Positions 35,090 to 44,339 of a stretch of 64,000 nt of DNA are shown piece after piece. Each line of letters begins with the position of its first letter. Position 1 is the stretch's first letter. Origin of the DNA: Sphingomonas dokdonensis (GTDB lineage: Bacteria; Pseudomonadota; Alphaproteobacteria; Sphingomonadales; Sphingomonadaceae). The stretch lies in contig NZ_NBBI01000004.1 of the NCBI RefSeq assembly GCF_002197685.1, forward strand, positions 310,001 through 374,000. The letters are read 5' to 3'. The notes under the pieces were generated by a model. That model was not told where the DNA came from and did no database searches. It worked only from the letters and a program-made list of their open reading frames with translations. The position numbers and the translations under genes are program-made.

Positions 35090-36496
35090 GTGAGCTGGAA
35101 TTCCCGAAAGTCGGCCTTCTCGCATGAGGAGGTCAGCGCCGAGCACCGGCTGACCAAGAGCCTGTCGTGGCCGCACCTCATCGCCTTGGGCGTCGGCGCG
35201 ATCGTGGGCACGGGCATCCTGACGCTGATCGGCGTCGGCGCGGACAAGGCCGGCCCCAGCGTCATCCTGTCCTTCGTCATCGCCGGCGCGATCTGCGCCT
35301 GCGCCGCGCTCGCCTACGCCGAAATGGCGACCATGATCCCCGCCTCGGGCAGCGCCTACACCTATTCCTATGTGGTGATCGGCGAGCTGTTCGCCTGGGT
35401 GGTCGGCTGGAGCCTCATTCTCGAATATTCCCTGGTGGTCAGCGCGGTTGCGGTCGGCTGGTCGGGCTATGCCGCGCCGCTCCTCCACGACGCCTTCGGC
35501 GTGCCGATGGCATTGATGCAGGGGCCGGAGCTTGGCGGCATCGTCAATGTCCCCGCCGTCCTCATCATCTTCGTGGTCGCCGGCCTGCTGATCCTCGGCA
35601 CCCGCGAAAGCGCCACGTTGAATGCCGTGCTGGTGCTGGTGAAGCTCGCCGCGTTGGTGGTGTTCGTCGCCGTCACGCTGCCGTCGTTCGACAGCGCCAA
35701 TTTCGAGCCGTTCATGCCCTTCGGCTTCGGCAAGTCCGTGACCGCCGATGGCGTCGAGCGCGGCGTTATGGCTGCCGCCGCGATCATCTTCTTCGCCTTC
35801 TACGGCTTCGACGCGATCGCCACCGCGGCGGAGGAAACCAAGAACCCGGCGCGCGATCTGTCGATCGGCATCGTCGGCTCGATGGTGCTGTGCGTGCTCA
35901 TCTACATGGCGGTCGCGGCCTGCGCGATCGGCGCGCTCACCTACACCTCCTTCGCCAACAGCCCGGAGCCGCTGGCGCTGATCCTGCGCGAGCTGCAGCA
36001 TCCCTGGGCTGCGCGCTATCTCGCTATCTCGGCGGTGATCGCGCTCCCGACGGTGATCCTCGCCTTCTTCTATGGCCAGAGCCGCATCTTCTTCGTCATG
36101 GCGCGCGACGGCCTGCTGCCGCGCAGCCTGGCGCAGGTGTCGCAGCGCGGCTCGCCCACGCGCGTCACCTTGTTCACCGCCGCGATCGTCGCGGTGCTCG
36201 CCGGCCTCATCCCGCTGAACGAGCTTGCCGCGCTGGCGAATGCCGGCACGCTGGTGGCATTCGGCTCGGTCGCCGGCTGCATGCTGATCATGCGCCGCCG
36301 CGCGCCCGAGGCCGAACGCAAGTTCCGCGTCCCCGCCGCCGCCCTGGTCGGCGCGATCGCCATCCTTGGCTGCGCCTATCTGTTCTACAGCCTGCCCAGC
36401 ACGACGCAGACCTATTTCGTCATCGCGCAGATCGTCGGGCTGGCGATCTACTTCGGCTTCGGCCGCCGCCACAGCCAGGTCGGCGCCGCGCAGTAA
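35090..36496 (+). CDS. APC family amino acid permease
   Basis: A 468-residue, 12-helix inner-membrane transporter. The helix 1 motif GVGAIVGTGILTLIG and the helix 6 region FFAFYGFDAIATAAEETKNPARDL are typical of cationic amino acid transporter-like APC members, for which the eukaryotic CAT proteins are distant relatives. A GTG at 35090 preceded by GGGGGAG gives the usual N-terminus. The much longer open frame upstream is rejected. The specific amino acid is unknown. Confidence 0.9.
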   Translation: MSWNSRKSAFSHEEVSAEHRLTKSLSWPHLIALGVGAIVGTGILTLIGVGADKAGPSVILSFVIAGAICACAALAYAEMATMIPASGSAYTYSYVVIGELFAWVVGWSLILEYSLVVSAVAVGWSGYAAPLLHDAFGVPMALMQGPELGGIVNVPAVLIIFVVAGLLILGTRESATLNAVLVLVKLAALVVFVAVTLPSFDSANFEPFMPFGFGKSVTADGVERGVMAAAAIIFFAFYGFDAIATAAEETKNPARDLSIGIVGSMVLCVLIYMAVAACAIGALTYTSFANSPEPLALILRELQHPWAARYLAISAVIALPTVILAFFYGQSRIFFVMARDGLLPRSLAQVSQRGSPTRVTLFTAAIVAVLAGLIPLNELAALANAGTLVAFGSVAGCMLIMRRRAPEAERKFRVPAAALVGAIAILGCAYLFYSLPSTTQTYFVIAQIVGLAIYFGFGRRHSQVGAAQ

Positions 36497-36642
36497 GGCG
36501 ACATCGGCGCGGCGGCGAAACCAGCCGTCGCGCCGTTACCGGCCCCCGCTCTACCCCCCCGTGCCACTAAGCGGGTTCGCACTGGCCACCCGCCCCGCTC
36601 CTTGGCTAGGCTCCTGCCGATAAAACAACAGGAGAGCGGATC

Positions 36643-37425
36643 ATGGCCTACAAACCCTTCGACCTCAGCGGACGGGTCGCGCTGATCACCGGCGGTAACG
36701 GCGGCATCGGCATCGGCATGGCCGACGCGCTGGCGCAGGCCGGGGCGGACGTGGTCATCTGGGGCAACAATCCCACCAAGAACGCCGCCGCGCAGGAGCG
36801 TCTCGCCGCGCACGGCACCCGCATTCTGGTCGAGCGCGTCGATGTGTCCGACGAAGCCGCGGTCGGCGACGGCGTCGCCCGCGCGGTGGACACCATGGGC
36901 CGGCTCGATTTCGTCGCCGCCAACGCCGGCGTCGGCGAAGGCGCCGACAGCTTCGATACGATGAGCACCGATCTGTGGCGCCGCGTCCTGGCGGTAAACC
37001 TCGACGGCGTGTTCTGGACGCTGCGGGAGGCGGCGCGCCACATGGTCTCCCGCGCAAAGGGCGGCGATCTCGGCGGCTCGCTTCTCGCCACTTCCTCCAC
37101 CTCCGCGGTGCACGGCGCGCCGCGGAACCAGGCCTATGCCGCCACCAAGGGCGCGCTGCTCCCGATGATGCGCGGCCTCGCAGTCGAGTACGCCCGCTAC
37201 GGCATCCGCGCCAACGCCATCCTCCCCGGCTGGATTGCGACCGACATGACGTCGCGCGCGCAGGGGAATGATCGCTTCAACGAAAAGGTCATCTCGCGCG
37301 TGCCGATGCGCCGCTGGGGTGAGCCGGAGGATTTCGGCGGCCTCGCCGTCTACCTCGCCTCCGACGCATCGCGCTTCCACACCGGCGACACCTTCACCAT
37401 CGACGGTGGCTACACGATCTTCTGA
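36643..37425 (+). CDS. Short-chain dehydrogenase/reductase
   Basis: A 260-residue classical SDR. It has TGGNGGIG at residues 16-23, an NAG motif in ANAGVG, and Ser and Tyr/Lys in TSSTSAVHGAPRNQAYAATKGAL. The C-terminal DTFTIDGGYTIF is typical. AGGAGAG lies eight nt before the ATG. The substrate is unknown; it resembles 2-deoxygluconate dehydrogenase or 3-oxoacyl reductase relatives. The carbamoylputrescine amidase gene follows 146 nt downstream, so cotranscription is uncertain. Confidence 0.87.
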   Translation: MAYKPFDLSGRVALITGGNGGIGIGMADALAQAGADVVIWGNNPTKNAAAQERLAAHGTRILVERVDVSDEAAVGDGVARAVDTMGRLDFVAANAGVGEGADSFDTMSTDLWRRVLAVNLDGVFWTLREAARHMVSRAKGGDLGGSLLATSSTSAVHGAPRNQAYAATKGALLPMMRGLAVEYARYGIRANAILPGWIATDMTSRAQGNDRFNEKVISRVPMRRWGEPEDFGGLAVYLASDASRFHTGDTFTIDGGYTIF

Positions 37426-37452
37426 TCATCTGGCCGCGACATCGGGCGGCGT

Positions 37453-37521
37453 GGCCAAATTGCGCCGGCAACAGGCCGCCCGGTGGCCGGGCGCGGCCAA
37501 TCTTCGCCGCCAGCAGGCCGC
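37453..37521 (+). repeat. Imperfect 27-bp direct repeat
   Basis: Two 27-bp copies beginning GGCCAA and ending CAGGCCGC (37453-37479 and 37495-37521) match at 22 of 27 positions. They lie in the gap after the SDR stop. A frame crossing them reads LRRQQAA twice. They could be a decayed coding remnant or an RNA structure; no promoter or terminator features are evident. Confidence 0.5.
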
Positions 37522-37571
37522 GCTTCAGCCAAGGGTGGCGAGCGCCCGCCGCATCACCTACATGGCCGCGC

Positions 37572-38432
37572 ATGACCGAAATCACCGTCGCCGCGCTGCA
37601 GCTCGCCTTCTCCGCCGATCTCGATGCCAACATCGCCAACGTCTCGCGTCTGGTGCGAGAGGCAGCGGGCAAGGGCGCGCAGGTTATCCTGCCGCCAGAA
37701 CTGTTTGAGGGCGAATATTTCTGCCGCGTCGAGGATGAGGGCCTGTTCGCCAACGCGAAGCCCACGGCCGAGCACCCGGCCGTTCTTGCCATGCAGTCTC
37801 TGGCATCCGAGCTAAAGGTCTCCATCCCCACGAGTTTCTTCGAGGCTGACGGCCCGCATCACTACAACAGCCTCGCCATGATCGGCCCCGACGGCGCGAT
37901 CCAGGGCGTCTATCGCAAGAGCCACATCCCCGATGGCCCGGGCTATGAAGAGAAATTCTACTTCCGCCCCGGCAACACCGGCTTCAAGGTGTGGGACGGC
38001 CCAGCCGAAAGCAAGGGCGCGAAGCTCGGCGTCGGCATCTGCTGGGATCAATGGTATCCCGAAACCGCCCGCGCCATGATGCTGATGGGCGCGCAGGTCC
38101 TCTTTTACCCCACCGCAATCGGCAGCGAACCGCACGACACCTCGCTCGACACCGCCCGCCTCTGGCGCCGCGCCATGGTCGGCCATGCCGTATCGAACGT
38201 CGTGCCCGTGGTCGCCGCCAATCGGATCGGCACGGAGCACGGCCAGACCTTCTATGGCACCAGCTTCATCTGCGACGAGCGCGGCGACGTCGTTGCAGAG
38301 CTCGGCCGCGAGGAGGAAGGCGTGATCACCGCCACGCTCGACCTCGATCGCGTGAAGCGCCACCGCGCCGCGTTCGGCTTCTTCCGCGATCGCCGCCCCG
38401 AGCTTTACGGTCGCCTTACCGCCGACATCTAA
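37572..38432 (+). CDS. aguB: N-carbamoylputrescine amidase
   Basis: A 286-residue nitrilase-superfamily enzyme that hydrolyses N-carbamoylputrescine to putrescine, CO2 and ammonia. The catalytic triad is Glu43 (PELFEGEYF), Lys116 (VYRKSHIPDGPGYEEKFYF) and Cys157 (GVGICWDQWYPE). The specificity-associated segments EKFYFRPGNTGF and YPTAIGSEP match AguB. The agmatine deiminase partner is not in the window. The gene is convergent with the methyltransferase, with a 9-nt gap. Confidence 0.93.
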   Translation: MTEITVAALQLAFSADLDANIANVSRLVREAAGKGAQVILPPELFEGEYFCRVEDEGLFANAKPTAEHPAVLAMQSLASELKVSIPTSFFEADGPHHYNSLAMIGPDGAIQGVYRKSHIPDGPGYEEKFYFRPGNTGFKVWDGPAESKGAKLGVGICWDQWYPETARAMMLMGAQVLFYPTAIGSEPHDTSLDTARLWRRAMVGHAVSNVVPVVAANRIGTEHGQTFYGTSFICDERGDVVAELGREEEGVITATLDLDRVKRHRAAFGFFRDRRPELYGRLTADI

Positions 38433-38441
38433 GACGCGGTC

Positions 38442-39626
38442 TCAGGATGCGCGGCTGAGGCTCGCGGCCAGTTCCACATGGGTCGACCAGCGGAACTGGC
38501 CGACCGGCTGGATCCAGTCGATCCTCCAGCCACCGTCCACCATCACCTTCACATCACGTGCGAAGCTGCTCGGGTTGCACGACACATAGGCCAGCCGCGG
38601 CGCCCGCGACGCCGCCAGTGCCTGCGCCTGCTCCTTCGCACCGGCGCGCGGCGGATCGATCACGATAGCGCCGAAGCGATCGAGCTCCGCCGGTGTCAGC
38701 GGCCGGCGGTACAGGTCACGGTGCTCGGTGAACACCGCCCGCTGCGACCGGCCAGCGGCTGCCTTCAGCGCCATGATCGCTTCGCGCCCGGCCTCCGCGG
38801 CATAGACCCGCCCCGGCAGCGCCAGCGCGAATGTGCCAAGCCCCGCAAACAGATCCGCCACCACTGGCGTGTCCCCAACGATCGAGCGCACTGCCTCAAC
38901 CAGCGCCGCTTCCCCCTCGCTTGTCGCCTGCAGAAAGGATGCCGGCGGCAGCGGCACCGGAACGCCGCCCAGCGTGATGGTTACGGCATCCGGCTCCCAC
39001 CGTGTCTCAGGTCCATAGCCTTCGTCAAAGGCCATGCGCGCCAGCCTGTTCGCTTCGGCAAAGGCGGTGATCGCCTCGGCTGCCGCCAGCCCCTCCGGCA
39101 TGACGCCGTTGATCAGCACGTCGACACCCTGGTCGGCCAGCGTCAGGTGAATATCCAGTCGCCGCTTGGGCCGCAGCTTGTGGATCAGCCGCCGCAGCGG
39201 TGCCACCAGCGCGAATAGCTCGGGCGCCAGAACATGGCACTCGGCAAGGTCCACAATCGCATGGCTTTTTTCGACGGCAAACCCGATCCGTCCCGAGCTT
39301 TCGGCGTGCAGCGTCGCGCGCCGCCGGGTGCGCGGCGGCGACAAGACTGGCGACCGGATCTCTGCCGACAGGCCATGCGCCGCCAGCCCGCCAGCAATGC
39401 GATCGACGATGAACTGGCGCCATGCCGCATCGTCCAGATGCTGCAGCTGACACCCGCCACATTGAGGAAAGTGCCGGCACGGCGGCACCAGGTGGTGCGG
39501 GCCAGCCTCGATCGCGCCGTTCTCGCTTACGCGATCTCCCGGCGCCGCAAAGGGCACGTGCCGCCCGTCAGCGGTAACGCCTTCGCCACGCGCGGCGACA
39601 CGCACGATCGTGGACGCTTCGGTCAC
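38442..39626 (-). CDS. RNA m5U methyltransferase, RumA/RlmD family
   Basis: A 394-residue SAM enzyme that would methylate uridine C5 in rRNA or tRNA. Fe-S ligands are Cys50, Cys56 and Cys59 (CRHFPQCGGC) with a fourth Cys in LAECHVL. The SAM site is DLFAGLGTFALALP, IDPPRAGAKEQ follows, and the catalytic Cys lies in YVSCNPSSFARD. A short TRAM-like region at the N-terminus is possible. The GTG start overlaps the nnr stop (GTGA), making it the last gene of the cckA operon. Confidence 0.92.
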   Translation of the reverse strand: MTEASTIVRVAARGEGVTADGRHVPFAAPGDRVSENGAIEAGPHHLVPPCRHFPQCGGCQLQHLDDAAWRQFIVDRIAGGLAAHGLSAEIRSPVLSPPRTRRRATLHAESSGRIGFAVEKSHAIVDLAECHVLAPELFALVAPLRRLIHKLRPKRRLDIHLTLADQGVDVLINGVMPEGLAAAEAITAFAEANRLARMAFDEGYGPETRWEPDAVTITLGGVPVPLPPASFLQATSEGEAALVEAVRSIVGDTPVVADLFAGLGTFALALPGRVYAAEAGREAIMALKAAAGRSQRAVFTEHRDLYRRPLTPAELDRFGAIVIDPPRAGAKEQAQALAASRAPRLAYVSCNPSSFARDVKVMVDGGWRIDWIQPVGQFRWSTHVELAASLSRAS

Positions 39627-40996
39627 AAACAGGCTCCCAGTGCCGCCGGCAGATGCGCGGCAAGATCATCGGCGATAAAGGCGGGGCCAGCACGCCGCGC
39701 GGCTTCGGCGTGCAACCAGACGCCGTTGGCAGCCGCCGTGAACACATCCGCCCCGCCGGCGAGTTGCGCGCCAATCACGCCCGCCAGCACGTCGCCCGTT
39801 CCGGCGGTCGCCAGCCATGCCGGGGCATGCGCATGAACGATAGCACGGCCGTCAGGCGCAGCGATCACCGTATCGGCGCCCTTGAACACCACCACCGCAT
39901 TCGCCCGCCGCGCCGCCGCGATCGCGCGTTCGATCTTGCTGCCGTTCAGATCACCGAACAGCCGCGCAAACTCACCGGCATGCGGCGTAAGGATGGTAGG
40001 AACGCGCGCTGGCGCCTCGCCCAACAGGTGGAGCGCATCGCCATCGATCACCATCGGGCGCTCACTGGCACGCGCGAGGTCCAGCCGTTCGCGCGCCTTG
40101 TCGTCACGGCCCAGCCCCGGCCCGATCACCACCGCGCCCACCCGCTCATCCGCGAGCGCCTCGGCGCTGAAGCGCTGGCGAACGATCGCGTGCGGCAGCC
40201 GGTCGGTCGCGCTACCCAGCAGGCGCACATACCCGGCGCCGCCACGCCCCGCCCCGGTTGCGGCGAGCGCTGCGGCACCAGGCATCCGGCCCGCCACCAC
40301 AGCCACCAGGCCGCGCGAATATTTGTGATCACGGGCACTTGGCGGACGAAGCTGTGGCGCACTTGCAACGCGCACGGGTCCACTCACCTCTACCCCGATG
40401 TCCAGCAGCCGTATGTCGCCACAGCGTGCTGCCGACGGTTGCAGCACATGCGCGGGCTTCACCGCAGCCAGCGCCAGCGTCAGATCGACCGCCGGCACCT
40501 CGGCAAAGCTGCTCCCATCATCGGTCGAAACTCCGCTCGGCACATCCACCGCGATCGACAGCCGCGCGTTCCCGATGAGGTGGCGAAGAGGCTCGCAGAT
40601 CTCAGCACCGAGTGGTCGATTAAGTCCGATCCCGAACAGCGCGTCGACGACGATCGGCGCCGGCGCAGCGTTACCCAGTTCTTCCACCGGCCCCATCCAG
40701 GCAGCGCGTGCCGCAGACGCCGCGGCCGTCGTCGGCGATGCACAGGCGGCAATCCGCGCCGCATGGCCGGCCCGGCGCAGCGCAGCCGCCGCGACATATC
40801 CGTCGCCGCCATTATTGCCCGGGCCGCATAGCACCAGCACCTCGGCGCCGGCCGTAAGTCGCCGTACCTGCTCCGCTACCTGCTCACCCGCTCGCGCCAT
40901 CAGCGCCTCGGCGCCCGTGCCCGCGGCAATCGTCTGCGCCTCGGCAGCGCGCATCTGCGCCGCGTCAAGGATCGGCTGTCCGTCGATCCTGATCAT
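39623..40996 (-). CDS. nnr: Bifunctional NAD(P)H-hydrate epimerase / ADP-dependent dehydratase
   Basis: A 457-residue repair enzyme that restores damaged NAD(P)HX. The N-terminal epimerase domain (about 1-205) shows LVLCGPGNNGGDGYVAAAALRRAG and VVDALFGIGLNRP. The C-terminal kinase-like dehydratase domain has VVIGPGLGRDD, DGDALHLL, LTPHAGEFARLFG, KGADTVIAAPDGR and the catalytic WLATAGTGDVLAGVIGA. Both halves look intact. The start overlaps the lipoprotein stop by 4 nt. Confidence 0.95.
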   Translation of the reverse strand: MIRIDGQPILDAAQMRAAEAQTIAAGTGAEALMARAGEQVAEQVRRLTAGAEVLVLCGPGNNGGDGYVAAAALRRAGHAARIAACASPTTAAASAARAAWMGPVEELGNAAPAPIVVDALFGIGLNRPLGAEICEPLRHLIGNARLSIAVDVPSGVSTDDGSSFAEVPAVDLTLALAAVKPAHVLQPSAARCGDIRLLDIGVEVSGPVRVASAPQLRPPSARDHKYSRGLVAVVAGRMPGAAALAATGAGRGGAGYVRLLGSATDRLPHAIVRQRFSAEALADERVGAVVIGPGLGRDDKARERLDLARASERPMVIDGDALHLLGEAPARVPTILTPHAGEFARLFGDLNGSKIERAIAAARRANAVVVFKGADTVIAAPDGRAIVHAHAPAWLATAGTGDVLAGVIGAQLAGGADVFTAAANGVWLHAEAARRAGPAFIADDLAAHLPAALGACL

Positions 40997-41472
40997 GGCG
41001 TCGCCGCTTTGGCCACCGCCGGCAGACGATATCTGTCACGGCCGATTGTCACGTCGATCTGATCCTGGCCGGTCAGAACCACCTGTGCCGGCTCCGCCCC
41101 ATCGGCAGGCACGACGCCGCGGCCATCCTTCACGACCAGCACCCTGCGAAATCCGCCGTCAGGGTGGCGAACGGTGATGACGAGCCCCTCGACTGTCTGC
41201 GTCCGCTCGATCCGGCAGTTCATCGATAACGCCGATTCTCCCCCGGTGGCACAGGCAATGCGGTCGTTGTCAGGGACGTCGGCAGCCGGCTCTGCCGATG
41301 CGGTCGCCTCAGATCGCGCGACGGGCTGGTCGGACGCCGACTTCTCACCGCACGCCGATACGCCGAGCAGGAGCATGGGCGCGATCAGGAGCGGAGATCG
41401 CGGCGTCTTGCCAAACGTCGCGCTACCAGCCGAGGCGCGATGATGGCCAAGCGATCCCGCGTTCAGCTCCAT
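40993..41472 (-). CDS. Putative lipoprotein, function unknown
   Basis: A 159-residue protein with a lipobox LGVSAC preceded by a hydrophobic stretch (PLLIAPMLL). After a Ser/Ala/Glu-rich linker, the mature part has two Cys (ACATGG, MNCRIER) and a compact beta-rich domain (VITVRHPDGGFRRVLVVKDG, DRYRLP). ATG 41472 lies 5 nt after the response-regulator stop and gives a long n-region; an ATG at 41376 is too short for a full signal. I recognise no family. It sits between the receiver and nnr in the cckA operon. Confidence 0.65.
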   Translation of the reverse strand: MELNAGSLGHHRASAGSATFGKTPRSPLLIAPMLLLGVSACGEKSASDQPVARSEATASAEPAADVPDNDRIACATGGESALSMNCRIERTQTVEGLVITVRHPDGGFRRVLVVKDGRGVVPADGAEPAQVVLTGQDQIDVTIGRDRYRLPAVAKAATP

Positions 41473-41477
41473 GCCGA

Positions 41478-41825
41478 TCACCCGAGCGCGTCGAGCGCCT
41501 TTTCCACGCCGTCCAGCGTGAACGGCTTTTGCAGGATCGGACGACCACGAAATTCGTCCGCGATCATGTCGTCCGCCCCGCCCGTGGCAAACACGAACGG
41601 CACGTGCCGCTCGGCCAGCGCAGCTGCGATGGGCCAGCTCTTCTCGCCGCCCCGCAGGTTCACATCGAGAATGGCACAGTCGAACCCGCCGGCTTCGACA
41701 AGCGGAATGGCCGCCTCCACACAGTCGGCGGTTCCGGCACATTGCCGGTCGAGCACATCGAGAAAGTCCTCGAGCATCATGGCGATAAGCGGCTCATCCT
41801 CGACGAGCAGGACGCGATTGGTCAT
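41478..41825 (-). CDS. Single-domain response regulator (receiver only)
   Basis: A 115-residue CheY-like protein. The acidic pair is in LLVEDEPL, the phospho-acceptor Asp in CAILDVNLRGG, Thr in FVFATGGAD and the conserved Lys in ILQKPF. No output domain is present. It lies 63 nt downstream of cckA on the same strand and may receive phosphate from that relay or act as a phosphate sink. It does not look like CpdR to me. Downstream genes are tightly packed with it. Confidence 0.88.
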   Translation of the reverse strand: MTNRVLLVEDEPLIAMMLEDFLDVLDRQCAGTADCVEAAIPLVEAGGFDCAILDVNLRGGEKSWPIAAALAERHVPFVFATGGADDMIADEFRGRPILQKPFTLDGVEKALDALG

Positions 41826-41888
41826 GCCGCGCGCATAGAGGGAACAGAACGATACCGCAACGCTTCACCGCCGCGCCGTGTTGAGCGC

Positions 41889-44282
41889 TCAATCCGGCTG
41901 GCCAAGTGCGTCGCGTGCTGCCTCCGCGAGCTGCTGGACCGAGAACGGCTTTGGGATAAAGGCCACGTTTTCCAGATCGATGGATCGCCGCAGCTGTTCC
42001 TCGGCGTAGCCGGACATGAACAGGATCGGCAGATCCGGATAGCGCAGCCTGATCCGGCGAGCCATGGTGGGGCCATCCATCGCCGGCATTACCACGTCGC
42101 TTACCAGCAAGTCGGGCTTGGGATGCTGCTCGATCAGCTCCAGCGCCACCTCGCCGTTTTCCGCGGTAAGCACGGTATAGCCCTGCCGCGACAGCGCGCG
42201 CTCGGCCACTGCACGCACCATGTCCTCGTCCTCCACCAGCAGCACGGTGCCGGTGCCCCAGATATCGGCCGGCCGCTTCTTTGCGACAGGACTGCGCGGC
42301 GCGGCGACCTCGCCCGTGGCATGCACGGGCAGGTAGATGGTGAAGGTCGCGCCGATCCCCGGCTTGGAATCGGCAAAGATGTAGCCGCCAGACTGTTTGA
42401 CGATGCCGTATACGGTGGAAAGGCCAAGCCCCGTTCCCTTGCCGACTTCCTTGGTGGTAAAAAACGGCTCGAAAATCTTGGGCAGCACCTCGGGCGGAAT
42501 GCCCGATCCGGTATCGGCGATCTCCAGCGCGGTATATTCGCCGACGGGCATGATGTCGGGGCCGCGGCGCCGAATTTCGGCTGGCGTCGCAGAACGGGTC
42601 TGGATGGTCAGTTTGCCGCCGCCATGCGGGTGCTTGGGCACCATCGCATCGCGCGCATTGACGGCAAGGTTGACGACCACCTGCTCGAGCTGCCCGGGAT
42701 CGGCGCGCACAGGCCCCAGATCACGGCCGTGGCGCACCTCCAGCGTCACCGTCTCGCCTAGAAGCCGCTTCAACAGGTTCGACACCTCGGAAACAACATC
42801 GGGCAATTGCAGGATCTGCGGGCGTAGCGTCTGCTGCCGCGAAAAGGCGAGCAGCTGCCGCGTCAGCCCGGCTGCACGGTTCGAGTTGTTCCGGATCTGC
42901 TGGATGTCGTCATAATCGCTGTCACCGGGCGAATGGCGCATCAACATTAGATCGCAATGGCCGATGATGGCGGTCAGGATGTTGTTGAAATCATGCGCGA
43001 CGCCGCCGGCAAGCTGCCCGACCGCCTGCATCTTGGTCGCCTGCGCGACTTCGCGCTTCAGGCGCGTTTCCTCGCCATTGTCCTTCAGGCTGAGCACAAC
43101 AGCCGCGTCGCCCAGACCACGCGCACCGGCGATCGACAGCACCACCGGCTCGTCAGGATGGTCGCGCAGCCTCACCGCCATGTCCATCACATGCGCGCTG
43201 TTGCCGCCCGCGAATCGGCGCACTGCGTCGGCTACCGCGGCCTTGTCTTCGCGCACCACGAGGTCACCGGGGTAAAGGGGCGGCGCACCGCGATTCACCG
43301 ACGCCGCACGCAGGAACGCGTCGTTCATCTCCACAAAGCGCCCGTCGCGGTCGACCAGTGCGATGCCGAGCGGCATCAGCTGCACCAATGTCCGGATATG
43401 CGCCGCCGCGCTGCCGCCGAAGCTGACTGGCGTCTCGTCCTCGTCAAGAAGCGCCACGAGGATGGGCGCGCCCTCCACGTCGGCGAACGGCACCTGGACG
43501 AGGCGCAGGGGATTGCCGTCCATGCCTTCGCGTTCAAAACGGATCAGCCCGCGACTGTCCGTCGCCAGAAAACGGGCGAAATCCGCGCCCTCCAACGGGG
43601 CATCGGCATGGCCCATCGCACGGCTACGCAGCACCGGATCGGCGGCAAGTACGCGGCCATCGGTGGTCAGCAGCGCCGCCATGATGCCCGATCCTGCCAG
43701 CCGCTTGCCTAGCGTGCCGGACAATGCCTCTGCCAGCGCGCGGCTGCCATCAGCCTCGATCGCTGACGCGGCCCGCCAGACCAGCAGATCCTGGTGTGCG
43801 CCGGTTCGCGTCACGTCGATGGTGATCGCCCGCCCGGCGACCTCGGCATTCTCCAACCGTGCCCGGCCATCACGCCACGCCGTGCGCCCCGCCGCCGCCA
43901 GCGCGCCGACGCCGGCTTCACCGATCGGCAGGCTGGGCGGCGTCGGCAGCCCGGAGAAAACCTCCTCGAACCGCTCATTGGCGCAGACAAGCTGTCCCGC
44001 GCGGTCGGTGATCGCGATCGCATCGGGGCTTCCCTCCGCCAGCGCGCGGACAAGCTGCCAATCGACCGCCGGCACGGGCGACGCTTCGGCTGGCGCCAGC
44101 ATGCGCCACGCCACGATCGCGCCGCCGACGACGATCCCCGCCGCCAGAAAGCCGATCGCGACCACCGGATCGCCGATCAGCCACAAGATGAGCACCGCGG
44201 CGACCAGCCCGGCGCCCATTGCGATCCCCAGCGCCCCTTCGGTGGTCAGATGATACGCGCGAAGGGTAGGAAGCGTCGCCAT
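41889..44282 (-). CDS. cckA: Hybrid sensor histidine kinase CckA
   Basis: A 797-residue cell-cycle kinase acting through ChpT on CtrA in alphaproteobacteria. Two N-terminal transmembrane helices are followed by tandem PAS-like regions, then the HisKA motif GGVAHDFNNILTAIIGHCDLML. The ATPase domain has VVNLAVNARDAM, DTGSGIPPEVL and GTGLGLSTVYGIVKQSGG, and a C-terminal receiver carries Asp in LVSDVVMPAMDG and Lys in FIPKPF. ATG 44282 is preferred because GGAGG, itself overlapping an upstream ATG at 44297, is spaced for it. It leads a five-gene operon. Confidence 0.92.
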   Translation of the reverse strand: MATLPTLRAYHLTTEGALGIAMGAGLVAAVLILWLIGDPVVAIGFLAAGIVVGGAIVAWRMLAPAEASPVPAVDWQLVRALAEGSPDAIAITDRAGQLVCANERFEEVFSGLPTPPSLPIGEAGVGALAAAGRTAWRDGRARLENAEVAGRAITIDVTRTGAHQDLLVWRAASAIEADGSRALAEALSGTLGKRLAGSGIMAALLTTDGRVLAADPVLRSRAMGHADAPLEGADFARFLATDSRGLIRFEREGMDGNPLRLVQVPFADVEGAPILVALLDEDETPVSFGGSAAAHIRTLVQLMPLGIALVDRDGRFVEMNDAFLRAASVNRGAPPLYPGDLVVREDKAAVADAVRRFAGGNSAHVMDMAVRLRDHPDEPVVLSIAGARGLGDAAVVLSLKDNGEETRLKREVAQATKMQAVGQLAGGVAHDFNNILTAIIGHCDLMLMRHSPGDSDYDDIQQIRNNSNRAAGLTRQLLAFSRQQTLRPQILQLPDVVSEVSNLLKRLLGETVTLEVRHGRDLGPVRADPGQLEQVVVNLAVNARDAMVPKHPHGGGKLTIQTRSATPAEIRRRGPDIMPVGEYTALEIADTGSGIPPEVLPKIFEPFFTTKEVGKGTGLGLSTVYGIVKQSGGYIFADSKPGIGATFTIYLPVHATGEVAAPRSPVAKKRPADIWGTGTVLLVEDEDMVRAVAERALSRQGYTVLTAENGEVALELIEQHPKPDLLVSDVVMPAMDGPTMARRIRLRYPDLPILFMSGYAEEQLRRSIDLENVAFIPKPFSVQQLAEAARDALGQPD

Positions 44283-44339
44283 GTCACGGTCCTCCATCCG
44301 CGCCGCACCGCCGTCAAGCGCGATGCGGCACGGATGCGA

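Noticed and set aside
35063..36472. A 469-codon open frame on the minus strand
   Set aside because: Antisense to the amino acid permease; composition is His/Asp/Arg-rich without any family motif.
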